From Belnapia moabensis DSM 16746 (GTDB lineage Bacteria > Pseudomonadota > Alphaproteobacteria > Acetobacterales > Acetobacteraceae), in NCBI RefSeq assembly GCF_000745835.1, contig NZ_JQKB01000009.1, positions 1 through 64,000 of the forward strand: a stretch of 64,000 nt of DNA. Direction: 5' to 3'. This document shows positions 8,334 to 16,831 of the stretch, piece after piece. The notes beneath the pieces were generated by a model. That model ran no database searches. It saw only the letters and a list, made by a program, of their open reading frames with translations, and was not told the DNA's origin. Each line of letters begins with the position of its first letter. The stretch's first letter is position 1. Position numbers and translations under genes: made by a program.

Positions 8334-9101
8334 ATGCAGACCGCCCCCGATGCGGCCGGTGGCCCGGCCAATCTCCCCTTGGCGGCTCCGGCTGGCTCCC
8401 CCCTGATCTCCGTCGTCATCCCGGTGCGGAACGAGGCGCCGAACATCGCGCCGCTGGTCGCCGAGATCGAGGCGGCGCTGGCCGGGATGGCGCATGAGAT
8501 CGTCTATGTCGACGACGGCTCGACCGACGGGACGCCGACTGCCTTGCGCGAGGCGGCGGGCGCGGCGCCGCTCCGGCATCTGCGGCACCGGGCGAGTTGC
8601 GGCCAGTCGGCCGCCGTCATCACCGGGGTGAAGGCGGCGCGGGGAGCCTGGATCGCCACCCTCGACGGCGACGGGCAGAACGACCCGGCGGACATCCCCC
8701 GGCTGCTGGCGCGGGCGCAAGCCGAGATGGGGCCGGTGCTGGTGGCGGGGCATCGGGTGACGCGGCGGGACAGTTGGGTGAAGCGCCGGTCCAGCCGCAT
8801 CGCCAACCGCATCCGCGCCCGGCTGCTCGGCGATGCGACGCCGGATACCGGCTGCGGGCTGAAGGTCTTCCCGCGCGCGCTCTTCCTCGACCTGCCGCAT
8901 TTCGACCACATGCACCGCTTCCTGCCGGCGCTCGTGCTGCGCCAGGCCGGGCGGGTGGTGAGCGAGCCGGTGAACCATCGGCCGCGGGTGCGCGGGCGCT
9001 CGAATTATGGGACACTGGACCGGTTGGCGGTTTCCATCTTCGACCTCCTCGGGGTCGCCTGGCTGCAACGGCGCGGCTCCCGTCCGGTGGTCGAGGAGTG
9101 A
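8334..9101 (+). CDS. Family 2 glycosyltransferase (dolichyl/polyprenyl-phosphate sugar transferase type)
   Basis: This 255-residue GT-A enzyme shows ISVVIPVRNEAPNI near the N-terminus, then YVDDGSTDGT and the metal/nucleotide-sugar site TLDGDGQNDP. It resembles DPM1-like enzymes that transfer a sugar from a nucleotide donor to a lipid phosphate at the membrane; the actual sugar is unknown. It has no clear membrane anchor. The ATG at 8334 was chosen because the conserved domain begins about 25 residues later; an earlier in-frame ATG at 8238 would overlap the divergent ctaA start. Its stop overlaps the GTG of the next gene (GTGA), so the two products probably act together at the membrane. Confidence 0.85.
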   Translation: MQTAPDAAGGPANLPLAAPAGSPLISVVIPVRNEAPNIAPLVAEIEAALAGMAHEIVYVDDGSTDGTPTALREAAGAAPLRHLRHRASCGQSAAVITGVKAARGAWIATLDGDGQNDPADIPRLLARAQAEMGPVLVAGHRVTRRDSWVKRRSSRIANRIRARLLGDATPDTGCGLKVFPRALFLDLPHFDHMHRFLPALVLRQAGRVVSEPVNHRPRVRGRSNYGTLDRLAVSIFDLLGVAWLQRRGSRPVVEE

Positions 9102-9769
9102 GCGAGCGGGGGCGGGCGGTCGCCAAGCTCCTCGTGCTGGCGGCAGGGCTGGTGGCGGCCGGGCTGCTGCTCAGGGCGCTCGGCGGGCTGCTCGGGACGG
9201 AATGGGTGGACCGCGCCATCCGCGGGCAGGGGCTTTGGGGCGAGGGGATCTTCCTCCTCGTCGGGATGGCGGCGACGGCGGTAGGCATCCCGCGCCAGGG
9301 CGTTGCCTTCCTCGGGGGCTATGCCTTCGGCGCGGTGGTGGGGACGGGGCTCGCGCTGCTGTCCCAGTTGCTGGGCTGTGCGGTCTCCTTCCTCTGGGCG
9401 CGACTGGTCGGGCGCGGCTGGGCGGAGCGGCGACTGGCCGGGCGCTTCGGGCGGCGGCTCCGGCCGCTGCGCGACCTGCTGGCGGCTAGTCCCTTCGATG
9501 CGACGCTGGCGCTCCGGTTGCTGCCGCTTGGCAACAACCTGGCGCTCAACCTGCTGGCGGGGATGGCGGGGATCGCGCTGCTGCCCTTCCTCGCCGCCTC
9601 GGCGATCGGCTACCTGCCGCAGACGGTGGTCTTCGCCCTGCTCGGCAAGGGGGTGCGGGTGGACGGGGCCTGGCAACTCGGGCTTTCGGCCGTGCTGCTG
9701 CTGGGCTCGGTGGCGATTGGCTTCGCCCTGCTCAGGCGGCACCGGGCGGGGCGGGCGCTAGAGGAGTAG
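9098..9769 (+). CDS. TVP38/TMEM64 (SNARE-associated/DedA-like) membrane protein
   Basis: The 223-residue protein begins with GTG inside the glycosyltransferase stop (GTGA). It has about six hydrophobic segments and the family-type core with the loops VGIPRQGVAFLGGYAFGA and ALRLLPLGNNLALNLLAG. TVP38/DedA-family proteins are inner-membrane proteins linked to lipid flipping or membrane homeostasis. Pairing with a polyprenyl-phosphate-type glycosyltransferase suggests a role in moving or using a lipid-linked sugar, which is inference. The larger open frame upstream of 9098 is only a shadow of the glycosyltransferase. Confidence 0.82.
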   Translation: MSERGRAVAKLLVLAAGLVAAGLLLRALGGLLGTEWVDRAIRGQGLWGEGIFLLVGMAATAVGIPRQGVAFLGGYAFGAVVGTGLALLSQLLGCAVSFLWARLVGRGWAERRLAGRFGRRLRPLRDLLAASPFDATLALRLLPLGNNLALNLLAGMAGIALLPFLAASAIGYLPQTVVFALLGKGVRVDGAWQLGLSAVLLLGSVAIGFALLRRHRAGRALEE

Positions 9770-9785
9770 CGCCCACGGAGGCCAC

Positions 9786-10058
9786 TCAGTGCAGCACGAA
9801 TTGGCCGTTGGCGAAGCGCAGTTCAGCCGGGCGGGTGAGGGCGGCGGAGGCGACGCGGACGGAGTGCAGTGGTCCCTCGATCTCGCGCCGCCAGAATTCC
9901 AGGAAGCGGGAGAGTTCGGGGAAGGCCGGAGCGTGGTCGACCTTCTGCCAGACGAAGGTCTGGAGGACGCCCGGATGGTCCGGCATGTGGTAGAGGATCT
10001 CGGCGGTGGTCAGCCGCCAGTCGGGGATGCGGACGAAGCGTTCGAGGCTGTACAGCAC
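9786..10058 (-). CDS. Usg family protein
   Basis: The 90-residue product contains the strongly conserved Usg core, with LTTAEILYHMPDHPGVLQTF and the later WRREIEGPLHSVRVA segment. Usg proteins are small, widespread in Alphaproteobacteria and of unknown function, first noted beside tryptophan genes. The frame is open to an ATG at 10223, but that start would run through a CIRCE element. The GTG at 10056-10058 is preceded by GAGAAGGA nine bases upstream and gives the normal family length, so it is chosen. It ends convergently with the TVP38-like gene and is divergent from groES. Confidence 0.85.
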   Translation of the reverse strand: MLYSLERFVRIPDWRLTTAEILYHMPDHPGVLQTFVWQKVDHAPAFPELSRFLEFWRREIEGPLHSVRVASAALTRPAELRFANGQFVLH

Positions 10059-10179
10059 GCAAGGCGATCCTTCTCTTCGGTGCCAGCCGTTGCGGCCGGC
10101 GATTTCCTCCACTTCTGCAACGCGAAGCTTGCCACGTCTTTCCGGGCGGGTTGCAACAAAATTGTTGGATTTCAGTGGG

Positions 10180-10206
10180 TTGGCACTCGCACTCCGAGAG
10201 TGCTGC
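10180..10206 (+). promoter_or_regulatory. CIRCE operator 1 (upstream copy)
   Basis: TTGGCACTC, nine bases, then GAGTGCTGC. This matches the CIRCE inverted repeat TTAGCACTC-N9-GAGTGCTAA bound by the HrcA repressor, with two mismatches in the outer positions. It lies just upstream of the likely -35 box of groES, 65 bases before the second copy. Confidence 0.8.
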
Positions 10207-10213
10207 AAATCCC

Positions 10214-10242
10214 TTGACGCCAACGCGAGCCTGCCCTAGATC
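10214..10242 (+). promoter_or_regulatory. Probable groESL promoter
   Basis: TTGACG at 10214-10219, preceded by CCC, and a weak -10 candidate TAGATC at 10237-10242 are spaced by 17 bases, which resembles alphaproteobacterial groE promoters (CTTGAC-type -35). The predicted start of transcription falls inside the second CIRCE element, the usual place for repression. The -10 match is poor, so the exact hexamers are uncertain. Confidence 0.5.
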
Positions 10243-10244
10243 GC

Positions 10245-10271
10245 TTGGCACTCCTCCGGGGTGAGTGCTAG
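10245..10271 (+). promoter_or_regulatory. CIRCE operator 2 (promoter-proximal copy)
   Basis: TTGGCACTC, nine bases, then GAGTGCTAG, a near-perfect CIRCE inverted repeat. It sits over the expected transcription start and 66 bases before the groES ATG, so HrcA bound here should block groESL transcription and the transcript could also carry the hairpin in its 5' leader. Confidence 0.92.
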
Positions 10272-10337
10272 CGGTCCCGCTGGCGCCTCCCGGCGGGGGG
10301 ACCCATTCCTTGAGAATAGGCCAGGAGAGGACCGCAT

Positions 10338-10649
10338 ATGAGCTTCCGTCCCCTGCATGACCGCGTTCTCGTCCGTCGCGTGACGGCCGAGGAGAAGACC
10401 CGCGGCGGCATCATCATCCCCGACACCGCCAAGGAGAAGCCGCAGGAAGGCGAGGTGATCGCCGTCGGCAGCGGCACGCTGAACGACAAGGGCGAGATGC
10501 GCCCGCTCGACGTGAAGGCCGGCGACCGCATCCTGTTCGGCAAGTGGTCGGGCACTGAGGTGAAGCTCGATGGCGAGGAGCTCCTCATCATGAAGGAGTC
10601 CGACATCATGGGCATCCTCGACAACCCTTCCGTCGCCAAGGCCGCCTGA
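10338..10649 (+). CDS. groES: Co-chaperonin GroES
   Basis: The 103-residue protein is a standard GroES, the heptameric lid of the GroEL folding chamber in the cytosol. It begins [14 protein letters not shown] and contains the mobile-loop segment with [14 protein letters not shown] (about 25-38) and the roof-loop region. AGGAGAGG lies about seven bases before the ATG. It is the first gene of groESL, with groEL 107 bases downstream, and is controlled by two CIRCE operators upstream. Confidence 0.98.
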   Translation: MSFRPLHDRVLVRRVTAEEKTRGGIIIPDTAKEKPQEGEVIAVGSGTLNDKGEMRPLDVKAGDRILFGKWSGTEVKLDGEELLIMKESDIMGILDNPSVAKAA

Positions 10650-10747
10650 CCCACCCGATCAGCCGCCTGACACTCGTCGTCAACAATGGCGGACGGGACC
10701 GCGCCGGGGCAGACCGCCCGGGCAGCGACCGGACGCCGAACCAATGA

Positions 10748-12403
<1,656 letters not shown>

Positions 12404-12431
12404 TCCAGCCCGCAAGGCTGATCGGAGAGAG

Positions 12432-12460
12432 GGGGCGGGCCGTGAGGCCCGCCCCTTTCT
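12432..12460 (+). terminator. Rho-independent terminator of groESL
   Basis: A perfect ten-base-pair G+C stem (GGGGCGGGCC, 12432-12441) with a GTGA loop and the complementary arm at 12446-12455 is followed by TTTCT. It begins 28 bases after the groEL stop. Confidence 0.88.
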
Positions 12461-12683
12461 CGTGTCGGTTAGGGGCCTTTCCTGTTCCGAATCCCTCACG
12501 ATAACGCGTATGCGTGATCGTTGACTTCAACCGGTCGATCCGTGTCCACTTCGGAAGCCAGCAGTCCTTGGCCCGCCTTGCCGTGCCGTCCCGGAGCCCT
12601 CCGGCCGCCTTCAAGCGATCAAGCCTGGCGGTTTCGCATGGGCGATCCTCGCCCGTGCCTGATGCAGGGGAGGGCGCGTCGCA
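12461..12683 (+). other. Leader region of the cold-shock gene
   Basis: About 220 bases lie between the groESL terminator and the cold-shock ATG. No conserved ORF is visible. A short palindromic stretch, ACGCGTATGCGT, occurs near 12504. Cold-shock mRNAs commonly have long structured leaders, so this may be a 5' UTR. No riboswitch or promoter signature was recognised. Confidence 0.35.
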
Positions 12684-12887
12684 ATGGCGATCGGCACCGT
12701 GAAATGGTTCAACGCCACCAAGGGCTTCGGCTTCATCGTCCCGCAGGATGGCGGCAAGGACGTGTTTGTCCACATCACCGCCGTGCAGAAGGCCGGCCTT
12801 CAGGGGCTCAACGAGAATCAGAAGATCAGCTACGAAGTGGTGATGGAGCGCGGCAAGGCTGCGGCCGCGAACCTCAAGCCGCTCTAG
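12684..12887 (+). CDS. Cold-shock domain protein (CspA family)
   Basis: The 67-residue protein is a single cold-shock domain with RNP1 KGFGFIVP (about 14-21) and RNP2 VFVHI (about 31-35), plus the N-terminal GTVKWFN. Such OB-fold proteins bind single-stranded RNA or DNA and act as RNA chaperones. The length is that of a free CspA. The ATG is preceded by AGGGGAGGG. It stands alone between groESL and an unknown gene; whether it is cold-induced cannot be told from the sequence. Confidence 0.96.
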   Translation: MAIGTVKWFNATKGFGFIVPQDGGKDVFVHITAVQKAGLQGLNENQKISYEVVMERGKAAAANLKPL

Positions 12888-13141
12888 GCTAATCCAGGCG
12901 TGCTCCGCTGCGCCGGACGACCCCGGTATGGTGGTGGAGTTCATTGGCGAGATGGGTGGACAGCCGCTCGGGCGGGCCGCCATAGGGGCGAGGCCGGCCT
13001 CCTCCAACCGCGCAGGCCGGGCCGGCTGAGCCTGGGCCGCGCCACCGGCGAGGTCGAGAAGGCTCCGCCGTGCCACCCGACCTGCCATAATGCCTCAATG
13101 CCCGCTGCCTGCGGGACACATTGTGGCCTGGTGGCGCAGGC
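12888..13141. other. Intergenic stretch without recognised features
   Basis: The stretch between the cold-shock gene and the convergent unknown gene ending at 13142 contains open frames only of the kind produced by high G+C. No homologous-looking protein, RNA or clear hairpin terminator was recognised. Confidence 0.4.
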
Positions 13142-13705
13142 TCAGGCGGCCTTGCTGTCCTCGACCCAGACGCGGCGAGCGCCCTGGCTTTGCAGGAAGC
13201 GCTGCGCCTCGGCCTTCTCCGCCTCGGTCTGCGCCTGGATGCCGAGGGAGGGGCCTGCGCTCTTCGTCACCTCCTCCGGGCGGCTGCCGCTATCGGACGG
13301 AGCGGCAGCGGCGCCGGCCGTCTCGCCGACCGCGAGCGTCGCGGCGCCAGCGGCCGCCGCGGCCGCGACGGCAGGCAGGGCGGCACCGCCAGTGGCGATG
13401 ACGATGCCGGCCGCAAGCATCGAGGTGGAGGCCGTGCCGATGCCGACGAAATTCTGCCGCAGGTTGCGGGCATCGGCGCCCTTCGGGTTCTCGTCCGGGG
13501 TGATGACCTGGTCGTTGTCGGCGGGGCGCTCGCCTTGCGGCGCGGCGCGGGCCTGAAGCTCGCGGAACCAGGCCTCGGCCTGGAGCTTCGCGGCGGCGCT
13601 GTCGAGCGTCGCGCGATCCTCGAACTCGCCCCAGACGACCGGGCCGGCATGGGAGGTGTGGTCGTACTCGCCAGTCCACTGGCTGCTATCGGCGACGATG
13701 GCCAT
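13142..13705 (-). CDS. Hypothetical protein with Ala/Gly-rich hydrophobic centre
   Basis: The family is not recognised. The 187-residue product has three visible parts: an N-terminal polar region rich in Trp and acidic residues (about 1-75); a central hydrophobic Gly/Ala-rich region (about 90-130) that could form one or two membrane or glycine-zipper helices; and a charged C-terminal region with many Glu and Gln. The ATG at 13703-13705 is preceded by AAGGGGA at good distance; the frame is open a little further but with no better start. It lies upstream of ppk2 on the opposite side of groESL/csp, so a stress-related role is possible but only by neighbourhood. Confidence 0.65.
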   Translation of the reverse strand: MAIVADSSQWTGEYDHTSHAGPVVWGEFEDRATLDSAAAKLQAEAWFRELQARAAPQGERPADNDQVITPDENPKGADARNLRQNFVGIGTASTSMLAAGIVIATGGAALPAVAAAAAAGAATLAVGETAGAAAAPSDSGSRPEEVTKSAGPSLGIQAQTEAEKAEAQRFLQSQGARRVWVEDSKAA

Positions 13706-13808
13706 GGGCTTTCCCCTTGCAATGCTGGGCAAGAGGAACGCCGGCGGGGGGGCATTGTTCCGCGGCAGTGGCACCGCCGGAAGCATCGGAACGCGACGTT
13801 TCTCGAGG

Positions 13809-14723
13809 TCAGTAGCGGTCGGGGACGTAGAGCTCCACCGGCAGGGTGCGCCGCTCGTAGTTCGGGTCGAAGACGCGCTCGGGCAGCGCGACCGGCTGGT
13901 GCGGCACTTCCTCGTAGGGGATCTGCGAGAGGAGGTGCTGGATGCAATTCAGCCGCGCGCGCTTCTTGTCGTTGCCCTCGACGATGTACCACGGCGCCTC
14001 GGGGATGCTGGTGCGCTCGAACATCGCCTCCTTCGCCTTGGTGTACTGCTCCCAGCGGACGCGGGATTGCAGGTCCATCGGCGAGAGCTTCCACTGCTTG
14101 ATCGGGTCGTGGATGCGCATGAGGAAGCGGAGCTGCTGCTCCTGGTCGGTGATGGAGAACCAGTACTTCATCAGGATGATACCGGAACGGACGAGCATGC
14201 GCTCGAATTCCGGCACGTCGCGGAAGAAATCCTCGACCTGCGCCTCGCTGGCGAAGCCCATGACACGCTCGACGCCGGCGCGGTTGTACCAGCTGCGGTC
14301 GAACAGCACGACCTCGCCAGCGGCGGGGAGGTGCGCGACGTAGCGCTGGAAGTACCACTGCGTCCGCTCGCGGTCGGAGGGCGCGGGGAGGGCCACGACG
14401 CGGCAGATACGCGGGTTGGTGCGCTGGGTGATGCGTTTGATGGCGCCGCCCTTGCCGGCACTGTCGCGGCCCTCGAACAGCACCACCACCTTGAGGCCGC
14501 GATGGGCGACCCAGTCCTGCAGCTTCACCAGCTCGCCCTGAAGGCGCAGCAGCTCCCGGAAGTAGAGGCTGCGGTCGATGGTACGGACCTGGCGGGATTG
14601 CAGCAGGTGGCGAACCTCCTCCGGCAGGCGGCGGTCGTCGATCTCCTGCTCCAGCTCCTCGTCGAAATCGTCCTCCAGCTCCGCCTGCAGCCACGGCCGC
14701 ATGGCCCCCTCGTCGTCCGGCAT
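13809..14723 (-). CDS. ppk2: Polyphosphate kinase 2
   Basis: PPK2 transfers phosphate between polyphosphate and nucleoside mono- or diphosphates. The 304-residue protein has the Walker A region FEGRDSAGKGGAIKR (about 83-97) and the second signature LFDRSWYNRAGVERV (about 140-154), plus the lid segment near RTNPRICRVVALPAPSDRE. The length fits single-domain class I PPK2. The ATG at 14721-14723 was selected because the family similarity starts within the following 50 residues and GGAGAGAGG precedes it; a longer in-frame start exists. It lies 50 bases after the GH15 gene on the same strand, so the two are likely co-transcribed. Confidence 0.94.
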   Translation of the reverse strand: MPDDEGAMRPWLQAELEDDFDEELEQEIDDRRLPEEVRHLLQSRQVRTIDRSLYFRELLRLQGELVKLQDWVAHRGLKVVVLFEGRDSAGKGGAIKRITQRTNPRICRVVALPAPSDRERTQWYFQRYVAHLPAAGEVVLFDRSWYNRAGVERVMGFASEAQVEDFFRDVPEFERMLVRSGIILMKYWFSITDQEQQLRFLMRIHDPIKQWKLSPMDLQSRVRWEQYTKAKEAMFERTSIPEAPWYIVEGNDKKRARLNCIQHLLSQIPYEEVPHQPVALPERVFDPNYERRTLPVELYVPDRY

Positions 14724-14773
14724 CCGCCTCTCTCCATTCGTCGGCGGCAGAATAGCCCAGGAAGGTTGCAGGC

Positions 14774-16555
14774 CTATGACGCCGAGCCGCCGGTGCGGCG
14801 CATCACCGGGCCGCACAGGCCGAGGCCAGTATTGATCAGGGCGATATGGCTGAGCGCCTGGGGGAAATTGCCGATCAGGCGGCGGCTCGGCAGATGGTAT
14901 TCCTCGGCGAGCAGGCCGACATCATTGCGGAGATCGAGCACGCGAAGGAACAGCGCGCGGGCTTCCTCGTGGCGGCCCTGCATGGCCATGCAATCGGCCA
15001 GCCAGCAGGAGCAGGCGATGAAGGCCCCCTCCTGGTCGTCGGCCCGGTCGGCATAGCGGTGGACGATGCCGCCATCGAGCAGGTGGCGCTCGATGGCAGC
15101 GATGGTGCCGGCGATGCGGGGGTCCTCGATGGGGAGGAAGCCCATGAGCGGCAGCATCAGCAGGCTCGCATCCAGCGCCTGCGCCCCGTAATACTGGACG
15201 AAATGGTCGAGCCTTGGGTCGTAGCCGCGGCGGCAGACCTCGGCATGGATCTCGTCGCGGAGGGCGGCAAGGCGGGTGAGGGCTTCCGGCTCCAGCCCGT
15301 CATCGGCATGGACCTTGAGGAAGCGGTCCACCGCGACCCAGCACATCGCCTTGGAATAGACGTGGTGCTGCGGCTCGCCGCGGCTTTCCCAGAGGCCCTG
15401 GTCGGGCTGGCGCCAGATGCGCTCGACGAACTCGATGAGGGTGCGGCCGACGCGGCGGCCATGCTCGCTGCCGTCGATGCCGGAGCGGCGGGCGAGATGG
15501 ACGGTGTCGAGGATCTCGCCGAAGACGTCGAGCTGGACCTGACTGGCCGCAGCATTGCCGATGCGGACGGGGCGGGAGCCCTCATAGCCGGGCAGCCAGG
15601 GCGCCTGCCATTCCTCGAGGCAGCGGGAGCCGTCGACCCGGTACATGATACGCATCTTCTCCGGCGTGCCGCCGATGGCGCGCAGCAGCCATTGCAGCCA
15701 GTCGCGCGCCTCCTCGCGGAAGCCGGCATTCAGCAAGGCGCAGCAGGTGAAGGTGGAATCGCGCACCCAGCAATAGCGGTAGTCCCAGTTCATCCCGCCG
15801 CCCGGCTTCTCCGGCAGGCCGAGGGTCGGGGCGGCGATGAGGCCGCCGGTGCGGGGGTGGCTCAGCGCCTTCAGCGTGAGGAGGGAGCGGCGCACTGCCT
15901 CCGGCCATTCGGTCGGCTTGTCGAATTGACCTATCCAGCCCTGCCAGTAGGCGAGGGTGCGGTCGAGGGCCGCCCCGGCATCGATAGGGCCCGGCTCCGG
16001 GTCGTAGGAGCGGGCATAGCGCAGGACAAAGGGGATGGTCTCGCCGGCCGCAAGGGTGAAGCGGCCATGGGTGGTGCCCTCCGCCGTCTCGAGCGGGGCC
16101 GGGCTGTGGAGGATGACCTGGTCGGGGCCGACCACGGCATGCATGCCGTCCGGCCGCGGCGTCAGCCAGCAGGGGACGCTGCCATAGTCGAAGCGAAGGC
16201 GCAGGTCGCACTCCATCTCGACCTCGCCGCGGAGGCCGGTGAGCATGCGGACGAGCGCGGTGCCGCCCTCGGGCTTGGCCGGCATGAAGTCGGTGAGGCG
16301 GATGGCGCCGGTCGCGGTTTCGAACTCCGTCTCCAGCACCAGCGTGTCGCCCTGGTAGCGGCGGGTGACGCGCAGGGCGGGGTCGCGCGGGGCGAGGCGC
16401 CAGCGGCCATGGTCCGGGCCGCCGAGCAGTGCGGCGAAGCAGGCATCGTCGTCGAAGCGCGGCCAGCAGAGCCAGTCGATCGACCCGTCCCTCGCCACCA
16501 GCGCCGCGGTCTCGCCGTCGCCGATGAGCGCATAATCCTCGATGGGCTTTGACAT
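14774..16555 (-). CDS. Glycoside hydrolase family 15 protein (glucoamylase/trehalase-like)
   Basis: The 593-residue protein has the bacterial GH15 architecture: an N-terminal beta-sandwich (about 1-210), then an (alpha/alpha)6 barrel. Signatures include NWDYRYCWVRDS (about 256-267), the general-acid segment DQGLWESRG with Glu390, and a second acidic segment DQEGAFIACSCW near 530. Members hydrolyse alpha-glucosides such as starch oligomers or trehalose; the substrate here cannot be fixed from sequence. No signal peptide is seen, so it is cytosolic. The ATG at 16553-16555 matches the family start SKPIEDYALIGDGETAALV; an extension to 16648 looks spurious. Confidence 0.9.
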   Translation of the reverse strand: MSKPIEDYALIGDGETAALVARDGSIDWLCWPRFDDDACFAALLGGPDHGRWRLAPRDPALRVTRRYQGDTLVLETEFETATGAIRLTDFMPAKPEGGTALVRMLTGLRGEVEMECDLRLRFDYGSVPCWLTPRPDGMHAVVGPDQVILHSPAPLETAEGTTHGRFTLAAGETIPFVLRYARSYDPEPGPIDAGAALDRTLAYWQGWIGQFDKPTEWPEAVRRSLLTLKALSHPRTGGLIAAPTLGLPEKPGGGMNWDYRYCWVRDSTFTCCALLNAGFREEARDWLQWLLRAIGGTPEKMRIMYRVDGSRCLEEWQAPWLPGYEGSRPVRIGNAAASQVQLDVFGEILDTVHLARRSGIDGSEHGRRVGRTLIEFVERIWRQPDQGLWESRGEPQHHVYSKAMCWVAVDRFLKVHADDGLEPEALTRLAALRDEIHAEVCRRGYDPRLDHFVQYYGAQALDASLLMLPLMGFLPIEDPRIAGTIAAIERHLLDGGIVHRYADRADDQEGAFIACSCWLADCMAMQGRHEEARALFLRVLDLRNDVGLLAEEYHLPSRRLIGNFPQALSHIALINTGLGLCGPVMRRTGGSAS

Positions 16556-16831
16556 GCGGCGCTGCAACCCGGAGCGGCGCCCCGGGTTGCCTGAGCGATA
16601 TGGTTTGCGCCGCGCACGAAAGGAGGATGGATGGCTGGACGGCGGCATTCACCCCTGCGCAGCACATCTGCCGGCGGTGAGTGTCCCGCAATTCAAACGG
16701 GCGTCGATCGAGATGTGGCGGTGGGCCTGAGGGCCCGGCCTGGCTGACAGCTACGTCAACCGATACGGCCACACTTGCAATTGAGAATAACTCTCATTAA
16801 TGGCGCTTCAAACCATTCCGGGGGTTGTTCC
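16556..16831. other. Divergent control region between GH15 and the TonB receptor
   Basis: About 275 bases between two divergent genes. It contains a Fur-like box at 16780-16798 and an A+T-richer stretch around it. The rest shows no recognised motif. An open frame begins at a TTG at 16775, but starting there would place the Fur box inside the gene. Confidence 0.5.
16780..16798 (+). promoter_or_regulatory. Fur-like iron box
   Basis: The sequence ATTGAGAATAACTCTCATT forms an imperfect palindrome of the 7-1-7 type (TGAGAAT-A-ACTCTCA), close to the Fur consensus TGATAAT-N-ATTATCA. It sits 34 bases before the proposed start of a siderophore receptor gene, which supports iron-repressed control. Confidence 0.72.

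Noticed and set aside
10059..10223. Usg start at the ATG at 10223
   Set aside because: This would add 55 residues with no family similarity and overlap a CIRCE operator; the GTG at 10058 has a good ribosome-binding site and gives the usual length.
16775..16831. TonB receptor start at TTG 16775
   Set aside because: It would put the Fur-like box inside the gene and add a polar stretch in front of the signal peptide.
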